From the NCBI GenBank assembly GCA_018818835.1, contig JAHIRD010000098.1, positions 1 through 55,506 on the forward strand: a stretch of 55,506 nucleotides of DNA, read 5' to 3'. Below the pieces are notes generated by a model. That model ran no database searches and had not been told where the DNA came from. It saw nothing but the letters and a program-made list of their open reading frames with translations. This stretch comes from Pseudomonadota bacterium (GTDB lineage Bacteria; Desulfobacterota; Desulfobacteria; Desulfobacterales; Desulfolunaceae). Of this stretch, positions 17,660 through 25,578 are shown piece by piece (the first letter of the stretch is position 1; every line of letters begins with the position of its first letter). Position numbers and translations under genes: made by a program.

Positions 17660-19189
17660 ATGACCCGATGGATCGCTTCGATTTCAAGTGTCCTTATTAT
17701 TATTATATACTCCGGGGTTGTTTACAGCGATATCGTCACGAGCACTGTTGCTCCTGAAAAACGAAGCGATGTGATTCACATTGACTCGTCTAACCTGTCT
17801 AAAAAAAATGAACGTCCTCCTGTCCGTTTTCCCCACGATCTCCATACCGATGCTCTGGCTGAAAAAAATGAAGGCTGCGCAGCTTGCCATAGTGATATGG
17901 TCAAAACCCGTTCCTTTGAATTTATTAAGGGGGACAAGGTCGGATACGATAATCGCATGAACGGGTATCATGATAGATGCATCGGTTGTCACACCTCCTC
18001 CATTGCATCCGGAGAGATGGGCGGGCCTGTTATCTGCAGTGGCTGCCATCGTGAACAATACACCATGGAAAGGGCCGTAGGTTCAGCACGGTTTGACACA
18101 TCGTTGCACCAGAGACACAATGATGCACTGAATAAATCCTGTGAATCCTGTCATCATGTCTACGATACCCTGAATAAAAAAACCGTCTATGAAAAAGGTA
18201 AGGAAGGTTCCTGTTCATACTGCCATCCTGAAAAAGAAAATGGTAAAGACATGAGCCTTGAAAAGGCTTCTCATCAACAGTGCGTTACTTGTCATGAGAC
18301 ACGAAAAGAGTCAGGGAAGACTGCCGGGCCTGTTCGATGTGAAGGCTGCCATGACCCATTGAAACGTCTATCCTATAAAAAGGCGGAAAAAATCCAGCGT
18401 CTGCCCATGGGCCAGAAGGATTTTTTGATGCTCCAAACCAAGGAATCCCAAGAAGATACGACGAAAAACCGCATGGCCTTTGTACCGTTTGATCATAAAA
18501 GACATGAAGAGAAAAATGAGTCCTGCCAGATATGCCATCATAAAGCCCTCACAGGCTGTACCCAGTGCCACACCCTTACAGGGAGTGAAAAGGGTGGGTT
18601 CAACAACCTTGAAAAAATTATGCATGACTCCACATCAACTCGCAGTTGCACCGGCTGCCATAAGGTCGAACGCAAGGCTGCCGAATGTTCGGGCTGCCAC
18701 ACCTTTGAATCCGACAGAGCCGAGGATAACAAAGGCTGCATTCAGTGTCATCTGACACTGACTCTGAGCGAGGATCAGCAGAAACAGGCCCAGGATCTTA
18801 TTGAACAAAACATCCAGGAAAACATCCATGATGATTTTTCTAAGGTCCCTGAAAAACTTGTTCTCAATAAAATGGAAAAAACATATCAACCCGTTGTTTT
18901 TCCCCACAGAAAAATTGTACAAACCTTATCCGATAAAATAAAAAACAACCGTATGGCCCAGTATTTCCACCAGGACAAAAACACTCTGTGCATGGGCTGC
19001 CACCACAAGACTCCGTCAACGGACACTCCCACGGCATGCAGCAGTTGTCACACGGCGGTTAAAATGGATAGCGATACGTTCAAACCAGGTCTCCTGGGGG
19101 CTTATCATATTCAGTGCATGGAATGCCATGCCCGGATGGGTATAAGGCAACCCGAAAGCTGTACACAGTGCCATAAGGAAAAGAACTGA
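17660..19189 (+). CDS. hmcA: high-molecular-weight 16-haem cytochrome c HmcA
   Basis: 509 residues with a signal peptide (1-23, WIASISSVLIIIIYSGVVYS) for export to the periplasm. Exactly sixteen CXXCH haem-binding motifs can be counted (first CAACH, last CTQCH), the number found in Desulfovibrio HmcA (usual length ~545). Many extra His residues can serve as distal ligands. In that family the protein exchanges electrons with periplasmic type I cytochrome c3 and passes them to the membrane part of the Hmc complex. It is the first gene of a six-gene operon in the classical hmcABCDEF order. AGGAG lies six bases before the start. Confidence 0.93.
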   Translation: MTRWIASISSVLIIIIYSGVVYSDIVTSTVAPEKRSDVIHIDSSNLSKKNERPPVRFPHDLHTDALAEKNEGCAACHSDMVKTRSFEFIKGDKVGYDNRMNGYHDRCIGCHTSSIASGEMGGPVICSGCHREQYTMERAVGSARFDTSLHQRHNDALNKSCESCHHVYDTLNKKTVYEKGKEGSCSYCHPEKENGKDMSLEKASHQQCVTCHETRKESGKTAGPVRCEGCHDPLKRLSYKKAEKIQRLPMGQKDFLMLQTKESQEDTTKNRMAFVPFDHKRHEEKNESCQICHHKALTGCTQCHTLTGSEKGGFNNLEKIMHDSTSTRSCTGCHKVERKAAECSGCHTFESDRAEDNKGCIQCHLTLTLSEDQQKQAQDLIEQNIQENIHDDFSKVPEKLVLNKMEKTYQPVVFPHRKIVQTLSDKIKNNRMAQYFHQDKNTLCMGCHHKTPSTDTPTACSSCHTAVKMDSDTFKPGLLGAYHIQCMECHARMGIRQPESCTQCHKEKN

Positions 19190-19231
19190 GATTTATTTAG
19201 GCGATTCTTGAATTTATTATGAGGAATGTCC

Positions 19232-20308
19232 ATGGCTATTTCACGACGACGTTTTTTGACCTGGATAGGTGCGGCAGGGGCAGGGCTTTCAACTGTCAAC
19301 ACAGCCCAGGCCTCGACCCTGACGCAATTTAAAGGTCATCCTGAGGGCCTTGGGGTTCTTCACGACACCACCCGATGTGTGGGCTGTCGAAAGTGCGAAG
19401 AGGCATGCAACACAGTCAATGACCTGCCCAAACCGGACAGGGCTTTTCAGGATATGTCAGTTCTTGAAAACAAACGGCGGACAACAACCAAGGCCTTTAC
19501 GGTTGTCAATTCCTATCCGGTGGGGAGTCAGGACCAGCCTGTTTTTCGAAAGATCCAATGCAATCACTGCCTTGAGCCGGCCTGTGCATCGGCATGTTTT
19601 GTCCGTGCCTTTAAAAAACGTGCGGATGGTGCCGTGGTTTACGATCCTTCGGTGTGTGTGGGATGCCGTTACTGCATGGTGGCCTGTCCCTTTGAAATTC
19701 CTACTTACGAGTATGATAATCCCTTGACACCCAAGGTTCTCAAATGTACGTTTTGTGCCCCCCGAATTGAAAAAGGCCTGCTGCCAGGATGCGTGGAAAG
19801 CTGCCCCAAAGAGGCCCTGACCTTTGGCAAACGAAACGACTTGATCACCCTTGCCAGAAAAAGGATTGCAAGGCACCCGGACCGTTACATTGATCACATT
19901 TACGGGGAAACGGAAATGGGCGGTACAAGCTGGCTTGGACTTGCCGGGGTTGCCTTTAAGGATCTTGGCATGCGTGAGGACCTTGGCACCACACCCGCTC
20001 CGGCACTGACATCAGGGGCACTGAGTGTTGTCCCCATGGTGGTTGGCCTGTGGCCTGTCTTTCTTGCCGGAATGTATGGTATGACGGTCAGACGTGAAAA
20101 GATTGCTGCTGAAGAAACCCGGTCAGAGATTGCCCAAGCCGTGAAAGAAACACAGACACTTGCCGATGAAAAAATGGCCAAAGCCCTTGAAAAAGCCCAG
20201 GCTGAAAAACGGACAGCCCTTGAAAAAGCAGAAAAAGAAAAGGAACAGGCCCTGAAAGACGCCATGGAATCCTTTAAAAAAGAAAATGAACCCGGGGAGG
20301 AAGAATAA
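19232..20308 (+). CDS. hmcB: HmcB, Tat-exported four-cluster ferredoxin-like subunit with membrane anchor
   Basis: 358 residues. Start at the second ATG (19232), because GAGGA lies six bases before it and abuts the first (19226). The twin-arginine signal ISRRRFLTW sits at the N-terminus. Four Cys clusters follow for four [4Fe-4S] centres: CVGCRKCEEAC, CNHCLEPACASAC, CVGCRYCMVACP and CTFC with CVESCP. A single membrane segment lies near 255-280 (GALSVVPMVVGLWPVFLAGM). The last ~75 residues are a highly charged Ala/Glu/Lys helix, probably a coiled coil on the cytoplasmic side. It should relay electrons from HmcA to the quinone-interacting subunits. Its stop overlaps the hmcC start (TAATG). Confidence 0.9.
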   Translation: MAISRRRFLTWIGAAGAGLSTVNTAQASTLTQFKGHPEGLGVLHDTTRCVGCRKCEEACNTVNDLPKPDRAFQDMSVLENKRRTTTKAFTVVNSYPVGSQDQPVFRKIQCNHCLEPACASACFVRAFKKRADGAVVYDPSVCVGCRYCMVACPFEIPTYEYDNPLTPKVLKCTFCAPRIEKGLLPGCVESCPKEALTFGKRNDLITLARKRIARHPDRYIDHIYGETEMGGTSWLGLAGVAFKDLGMREDLGTTPAPALTSGALSVVPMVVGLWPVFLAGMYGMTVRREKIAAEETRSEIAQAVKETQTLADEKMAKALEKAQAEKRTALEKAEKEKEQALKDAMESFKKENEPGEEE

Positions 20309-21480
20309 TGTCAGGAGAACAGAAGGCAGAGTCCCGGACTCTTTTAACTCCCTTTAATCTGATTGCAGGAATCATCCTGATTGCAGGTTTGATTGTCACC
20401 GTGATCCGATTTACCAAAGGTCTTTCCTCTGTGACAAATCTTTCGGATTACAATCCCTGGGGCATCTGGATCGGATTTGATCTGATGGTGGGTGTTGCTC
20501 TGGCTGCAGGTGGCTATGTGACCTCGGCGGCGGTGTATCTTTTTGGCATGAAGAAATTTCATTCTGCTGTAAGACCTGCAATCCTCACAGGGTTTCTGGG
20601 TTATTTTTTTGTGGTGGTGGCTCTGAATTATGATCTTGGCCAACCCTGGCGTTTACCATACCCATTTATCGTGGGTTGGGGTACCACCTCCCTTTTATTT
20701 GAAGTGGGTTTGTGCGTAGCCCTTTATCTGACCGTTCTCTTTCTTGAATTTTCTCCTGCTGCCCTGGAATGGCTGGGATATTCAAAAACCCGTAAGCTTG
20801 CTGGACGTTTGACCATTGTGCTAACAATTTTCGGTGTGGTTCTGTCCACCCTGCATCAGTCTTCCTTGGGAGCTTTGTTTTTGATCGCTCCATCCAAGCT
20901 ACACCCGCTCTGGTATTCACCCTACCTGCCTGTTTATTTTTTTGTGTCCAGTATTGTTGCCGGTCTTTCCATGGTCATACTCGAAGGGACGCTCTCTCAT
21001 AAATTTTTTCATCATAGCATGGATAAAACCTATCTTGGTGAACATGACCCATTGACCTTGGGTTTTGGACGGGCCGCAGCCCTTGTTCTTGCAGGATATT
21101 TTACCATCAAGATGGTCGGACTTGCCGCAGGAAATCATTGGGATCTGCTGACCACACCCTATGGTCTCTGGTATCTGGTCGAGGTGATCGGTTTTGTGCT
21201 GATTCCCTGTTTACTGTACACCGTGGGTGTCAGGGATAGAAACCTTACTTTGATCAGATTTACATCAGTGTTGGCGGTTGCTGGGATTATACTCAATCGT
21301 CTGAATGTGTCCGTCATTGCGTTCAACTGGCATTTGCCCTTTTCCGAACGTTATGTCCCATCTTTTCAGGAAGTCGTGATCACTGTTTTTATGGTGACCT
21401 TGATTATACTTAGTTTTCGATTTATTGTCACACGTATGCCAATTTTTCATGAACATCCGGATTACAAAGATAGCCATTGA
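20308..21480 (+). CDS. hmcC: HmcC, NrfD/PsrC-type integral membrane subunit
   Basis: 390 residues with about ten hydrophobic segments, beginning with LIAGIILIAGLIVTVIRFTK, and a NrfD-like W-G-I-W-I segment (NPWGIWIGFDLMVGVALAAG). NrfD/HmcC proteins carry the menaquinone site and no cofactor, and pair with a four-cluster ferredoxin subunit like HmcB. The start overlaps the hmcB stop, and GGGGAGGAAG lies just upstream within hmcB. Length and position match HmcC of sulfate reducers. Confidence 0.9.
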   Translation: MSGEQKAESRTLLTPFNLIAGIILIAGLIVTVIRFTKGLSSVTNLSDYNPWGIWIGFDLMVGVALAAGGYVTSAAVYLFGMKKFHSAVRPAILTGFLGYFFVVVALNYDLGQPWRLPYPFIVGWGTTSLLFEVGLCVALYLTVLFLEFSPAALEWLGYSKTRKLAGRLTIVLTIFGVVLSTLHQSSLGALFLIAPSKLHPLWYSPYLPVYFFVSSIVAGLSMVILEGTLSHKFFHHSMDKTYLGEHDPLTLGFGRAAALVLAGYFTIKMVGLAAGNHWDLLTTPYGLWYLVEVIGFVLIPCLLYTVGVRDRNLTLIRFTSVLAVAGIILNRLNVSVIAFNWHLPFSERYVPSFQEVVITVFMVTLIILSFRFIVTRMPIFHEHPDYKDSH

Positions 21481-21504
21481 TCTTTACGGGAATAATAAGG
21501 AACC

Positions 21505-21648
21505 ATGACCATGGATATTTTTTATACGCTTCAGGACTACCTGCTTCACAGTGAAAGCATCGTGTACATCATCATGGGGCTTTCTTTGCCGGGCATCCTT
21601 ATGTTTTGGCTTTTTCTGACCGGAAGAGATAATGAAGATTTGAAGTAA
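21505..21648 (+). CDS. hmcD: HmcD, small single-span membrane subunit
   Basis: 47 residues from ATG at 21505; a second in-frame ATG at 21511 is equally possible, with AAGGA upstream of both. One hydrophobic segment (VYIIMGLSLPGILMFWLFLT) is followed by a charged tail GRDNEDLK. HmcD of Desulfovibrio is a similarly tiny membrane peptide in the same position between hmcC and hmcE. Assignment rests on position, size and topology. Confidence 0.8.
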   Translation: MTMDIFYTLQDYLLHSESIVYIIMGLSLPGILMFWLFLTGRDNEDLK

Positions 21649-21671
21649 TGAACAACCATTGAGGTTATCCT

Positions 21672-22349
21672 ATGTATTTGTTTATAACAGGCCCTTTATT
21701 GTGGTTTTCGTTTTTGTTTTTTATCATCGGATGTGTGGTTCACGTCATTTTATATATCAACGGGCTGGACTGGAAACTTGACCGGGTGACCTATACCAAA
21801 AACATCCCCTACGGGCTGAATGGGGCTGCCCGCTCGGTGTTTTTCTGGCTGATTCCCTATGGCACACAGAGTTGGCGAAATAATCCGGCCTTTACTCTGA
21901 TCGTTTTCCTGTTCCATTTCGGTATTCTGTTCACCCCCCTATTTTTAAATGCGCACCAGGTGATTTTACGTGAACGCTGGGGCATCAACCTTTGGGCGAT
22001 TCCTGATTCACTGGCTGACGTATTGACACTCTGTGTCATTGCCACAGCTCTTATTCTTTTGTTACGACGTATCGCTCTTCCATCAGTACGGATTCTTTCA
22101 ACCTTTCATGATATAGTGGTTCTCGTTATTGCCGTCTTGCCCTTTATCACAGGTTTTCTTGCATACCATCAGGTATCGGATTCTCAATTCTGGCTGATGC
22201 TTCATGTGCTTTCAGGTGAATTGATGTTGATCGCCATCCCTTTAAGCAAACTGTCACACGTCGTGAAATTCTTTTGTTCACGCGTACAACTTGGGATTGA
22301 TTTTGGTGTCAAACGCGGTGGTATGAAATCCGGCGGCATGAAATGGTAA
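21672..22349 (+). CDS. hmcE: HmcE, NarI-like cytochrome b membrane subunit
   Basis: 225 residues with five or six membrane segments and several membrane-region His residues that could ligate haem b (CVVHVILYI, LFHFGILFT, TFHDIVVLVI, MLHVLSGELM). This matches HmcE and the NarI/DsrM family, which oxidise or reduce menaquinol and pass electrons to an HdrD-like partner. GAGGT sits six bases before the start. The C-terminal tail (VKRGGMKSGGMKW) is short, basic and cytoplasmic. Confidence 0.88.
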   Translation: MYLFITGPLLWFSFLFFIIGCVVHVILYINGLDWKLDRVTYTKNIPYGLNGAARSVFFWLIPYGTQSWRNNPAFTLIVFLFHFGILFTPLFLNAHQVILRERWGINLWAIPDSLADVLTLCVIATALILLLRRIALPSVRILSTFHDIVVLVIAVLPFITGFLAYHQVSDSQFWLMLHVLSGELMLIAIPLSKLSHVVKFFCSRVQLGIDFGVKRGGMKSGGMKW

Positions 22350-22384
22350 ACGTATTACTTTAATGATATGGGAAGATAGATTAT

Positions 22385-23770
22385 ATGGCTCAAGGAACAT
22401 TGTGCAACAGGCAGCCCATCAATACAGAGGAAACACTCCAGGCCCTTCTGGCAGATACCCAGGGAAAAATCTACTATAAGGAAATGCAGGAGCTGGACGT
22501 GGACACCACGGCCCTGGGTCTGTTGATCGAAAAAACCTGCAAGTCACGAATCCGGACCTGGCTTAGCATCTGTGCCAAATGCGGTCTTTGTGCGGACAGC
22601 TGTTTTTTCTATCTTGCAAATAACCATGATCCCGAACAGGTTCCTGCACACAAAATTCAAAGCACCCTGGGGGAACTTGTCAGACGTAAGGGAAATGTGG
22701 ATAACGCCTTTATGATCAGGGCCATGGATATAGCCTGGGGTAAATGTACCTGCTGTAATCGATGCAGTATCTACTGCCCCATGGGTATTGGCATGGGTGT
22801 CATGTTTAGTTATTTGCGTGGCCTTTGTTTTTCCCAGGGCTTTGTACCCTGGGAAATGAAGATCGGTTCAGGCATGCACAGGATTTACCGTGCCCAGATG
22901 GATATCACCAGTGAGGACTGGGTAGACACCTGTGAATGGATGGTTGAAGAGAATGAAGAGGAATATCCCCAACTGGAAATCCCCATGGACAAGGAAAATT
23001 CCGATATCATTTATACCGTCAATGCCAGGGAACCCAAACATTACCCCGAGGATATCGGTGATGCCGCCATTCTCTTTCACATTGCCGGTGAAAACTGGAC
23101 CGTTCCCAGTAAAGGATGGGAAGAGACAAGTCTTGCCATGTTTGCGGGGGACTGGGAAGGGGCGACTATGCAGGTCAAGGAAGTCTATGGTGCCATTGAC
23201 CGATTGAAACCCAAACGAATGGTGGTGACCGAATGTGGGCACGCTTACAGAGCCACGGTTATCGAAGGGCCCTACTGGGCAGGTCTTGAAAGCGGAAAAA
23301 CGCCGGTGGAAACACTTCACTATGTGGAATGGGTGCTTGAGGCATTGAAAACAGGAAAACTTAAAATTGACCCTGCCAAGAAAATCAAAGAACCAGTGAC
23401 ATATCAGGACTCCTGTAACTATATCCGAAACGGCGGACTGTCCACGGTGGGTCGTGAGATTATGAGTTTTATCGCCGAAGACTTCCGCGAAATGAAACCG
23501 TGTAAAGAACACAATTTCTGCTGTGGCGGAGGAGGGGGGCTGAACGGAATCGGTCGCTATCGCCAGCAAAGAAATGTCGGTATGAAAATCAAGCGTGACC
23601 AGATTCTGGAAACCGGCGCCAAGCTTGTTATAACACCCTGCCACAATTGCTGGGATGCCATTCGGGATATTGAGGAAGTTTACAAACTTGGAATTCGCTG
23701 GTCTTTTTTAAAGCCGCTTCTTCTCAGCATGGTGATCGTACCGGCACATTTGAAGCCCACTGAAGAATAA
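22385..23770 (+). CDS. hmcF: HmcF, cytoplasmic HdrD-like iron-sulfur subunit with CCG motif
   Basis: 461 residues, soluble. Two [4Fe-4S] motifs lie near the N-terminus ([11 protein letters not shown] near 62-72 and [10 protein letters not shown] near 122-131). The C-terminal half carries CCG-type Cys segments: CGHAYRA and SCNYIRNGG, then [10 protein letters not shown] near 380 and CHNCWD near 420. The CCG domain in HdrB/HdrD/DsrK holds a catalytic non-cubane cluster that reduces disulfides. HmcF is thus the cytoplasmic end of the Hmc complex, and its substrate may be a thiol/disulfide carrier such as DsrC. Last gene of the operon; no clear terminator follows. Confidence 0.9.
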   Translation: MAQGTLCNRQPINTEETLQALLADTQGKIYYKEMQELDVDTTALGLLIEKTCKSRIRTWLSICAKCGLCADSCFFYLANNHDPEQVPAHKIQSTLGELVRRKGNVDNAFMIRAMDIAWGKCTCCNRCSIYCPMGIGMGVMFSYLRGLCFSQGFVPWEMKIGSGMHRIYRAQMDITSEDWVDTCEWMVEENEEEYPQLEIPMDKENSDIIYTVNAREPKHYPEDIGDAAILFHIAGENWTVPSKGWEETSLAMFAGDWEGATMQVKEVYGAIDRLKPKRMVVTECGHAYRATVIEGPYWAGLESGKTPVETLHYVEWVLEALKTGKLKIDPAKKIKEPVTYQDSCNYIRNGGLSTVGREIMSFIAEDFREMKPCKEHNFCCGGGGGLNGIGRYRQQRNVGMKIKRDQILETGAKLVITPCHNCWDAIRDIEEVYKLGIRWSFLKPLLLSMVIVPAHLKPTEE

Positions 23771-23970
23771 CACGGTATATTTTTGCGTAATACAACGGTT
23801 TTGGCCCTTCTTCGTGCGACTATCTCGTAAAATTTAGTTTTTTTTGCTGGAAGTTAGAGCCATAATTCAATAAATTACTAAAATTATTTGTTTTTCTTCG
23901 TGCTCTTCGTGTCCTTCAGTGAGCTACGCGAACGGGTGGTTTAAAAAAAGAAAAAACAAGTTTACCATGA
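23771..23970. other. repeat-bearing junction downstream of hmcF
   Basis: Noncoding. It holds one arm of a 54-bp dispersed repeat (23892-23945) immediately before the broken toxin-like gene. The change from conserved operon to repeat and truncated gene marks a recombination junction. Confidence 0.6.
23892..23945 (+). repeat. 54-bp dispersed repeat, arm 1 (inverse copy at 55191-55244)
   Basis: The 54 bases beginning TTTTCTTCGTGCTCTTCG and ending GGGTGGTTTAAA occur as the reverse complement at 55191-55244 with a single mismatch (53/54). The CTTCGTG-type text resembles low-complexity intergenic repeats common in proteobacteria. Confidence 0.85.
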
Positions 23971-24546
23971 AGCTTTGACCAAATCGAAGACGGGGATACT
24001 GATCCCCGATTTCTAAGCGAAAAACTGGGACTGGACTATAACCCCAAGAAAGAGTATGTCCTGGTAGTGGTGGATACGGAAAAGTCCATGCCCCTGACCG
24101 GCGTTAAAAGCGTACCCGCCACCTTTGAAAAGGTCAGCGAGTTTGCAAATACCGAGTTGCCCAAGAAATTCCCCAAGGCATTTACCGATACTGCCATGAC
24201 ACCTGAGTTTCAGGCAAAATACGCTGAACACCACGCGGCTGCGGTTGAAAGCAAATATTTACCTGATCAATGGTCTAAGGATACCAAGAGTTTTAGAAAA
24301 TATTTGATAACGACTGATCTGAACAAGACTGAACAAAAGTTGCTCGCGACCAGAATGGAAATGCACGATACTATTGGCAACAATCAGGATTACTTGGGAA
24401 ACGGCCTGACCAAAGATCTGAACAGAAACAGTCCGAATAAACACGGTGCCGTGGAAACGCTGAACTTTGAACGCAAGGAAACAAATTTAAAATCCCTAAA
24501 CGACAACGGAGCCATTTTAATCATCGAAGGACTCAAACCCATATGA
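23971..24546 (+). pseudogene. truncated toxin-like C-terminal module, N-terminus missing
   Basis: The frame is open from 23971 (a TGA precedes it at 23968) to 24546 with no ATG at its head; only GTG codons at 24067 and 24070 could start it. The coding text already looks protein-like before that (IEDGDTDPRFLSEKLGLDYN), so the gene seems to have lost its 5' part. A one-base shift upstream would extend it in another frame (EALTK). The ~190 residues are soluble and charged, with FANTELPKKFPKAFTD, MEMHDTIGNNQDYLGNGLTK and GAVETLNFERKETN as notable segments. I do not recognise a named family. The ATGA overlap with a small acidic partner gene suggests the C-terminal end of a polymorphic toxin with its immunity gene, which is an inference. 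Confidence 0.5.
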
Positions 24547-25067
24547 CCTATATACAATTATACCCGGTACAGGATGCCTTGCCCTTGATCACTAATCATG
24601 AGCAGCTTCCGCCCGGTGCCAAAGAGTTAGGCATGTGCCTGGATACCACCGAAGCTGAAGATTTGTATGTGCTTGTGAAACGTGGCGACCATTTGTCTGT
24701 TTTAGCAACATACACACGACACCTCAAAACTGGGGATGCCTATTTTTGCGACCAATTCGATTTCCCACTAAAAGCCTTGAGCTGGTTCCCCAAGGCTCTG
24801 GAAGATTTTCGCAGGCCCCCAGCCGAAGGCGGATTGCATGCCGGAGCCATGACCAGCGCGGATGAGGTTGTGGATGGTGAAATGCTGTGTGTGGAAAGCA
24901 CCACCAGTGGATACTCTATTGTCAATTGGTCACGTCAAAGCCCATTGGCCTTTGATGACTCGTACATGCCTACGACCCTTTCTCTCAGCTACAACTTTCT
25001 TTACCGCCTCGGATTCCTGGGCCTGTGGAACAGCCTGGGTGAAAAATATGAGCGCGGAGAACTATAA
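24543..25067 (+). CDS. probable immunity-like partner of the truncated toxin module
   Basis: 174 residues, acidic and soluble, no signal peptide. The start ATG overlaps the upstream stop (ATGA), implying co-translation with the broken gene. The sequence (MTYIQLYPVQDALPLITNHE, YVLVKRGDHLSVLATYTRHL, SWFPKALEDFRRPPAEGGLH) is not one I can name. Small acidic proteins directly after a toxin C-terminal module are usually immunity proteins; that is the basis of this call. It remains intact although its partner lost its N-terminus. Confidence 0.55.
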   Translation: MTYIQLYPVQDALPLITNHEQLPPGAKELGMCLDTTEAEDLYVLVKRGDHLSVLATYTRHLKTGDAYFCDQFDFPLKALSWFPKALEDFRRPPAEGGLHAGAMTSADEVVDGEMLCVESTTSGYSIVNWSRQSPLAFDDSYMPTTLSLSYNFLYRLGFLGLWNSLGEKYERGEL

Positions 25068-25578
25068 ATCGGCATTTGGAAATTTTTAAATGACGTTATT
25101 TATAGGCCGGTGATGGATTAGAAACTATAACGACGGAGCAAACTTTTCAAAAGTGTGGCCCCTCGGCAGGAAATCCTTTTGCCCTTCTCCGTGATCTTTG
25201 TGCCTCTGTGAGAAAAATTTATGTGCACGTTTTTCATGGTCGAACATTTTGCACCTTTTCGAGTACGCCTACGAGAACCGCCCCTTCGGGGCTGAGTACG
25301 CGTACGACTTCATGTACTTCATGTGCTTTATGGTTAAACTGTTTTTGATACACGCCCCTGAATAAATACTTGCCCACAATCCCCGATGATAATCATTTTT
25401 GCGAAATGAACTTAACATGGTGAGTCAAGTATGTTATATTTTATCATGATTGCAAACGACAATCGTTAATCCTTTGTATTCTCATTCCTTTTCGTTTGCC
25501 AATTTATTGAATATCTCGATTGACCGGTCTTTACTTTTTCCACATTTCTCCTTGATTGAATACAAGGTATCTTAAATC
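25068..25578. other. repeat-rich intergenic region before the hybrid kinase
   Basis: No gene seen. From about 25181 to 25340 it carries degenerate low-complexity repeats (CTCCGTGATCTTTGTGCCTC; CTTCATGTACTTCATGTGC) of the same flavour as the repeat at 23892, and a small hairpin GCCCCTTCGGGGC near 25292. Together with the repeat at 23892 these bracket the toxin-like pair. The kinase promoter should lie after 25380, but no consensus is obvious. Confidence 0.55.

Noticed and set aside
22868-23644. 258-codon open frame opposite hmcF
   Set aside because: Antisense shadow of a conserved iron-sulfur gene; no ribosome-binding site and no coherent protein text.
25181-25340. CRISPR-like array from repeated CTTCATG/CTTCGTG text
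   Set aside because: Units are short, irregular and unspaced; no regular repeat-spacer structure and no cas genes.
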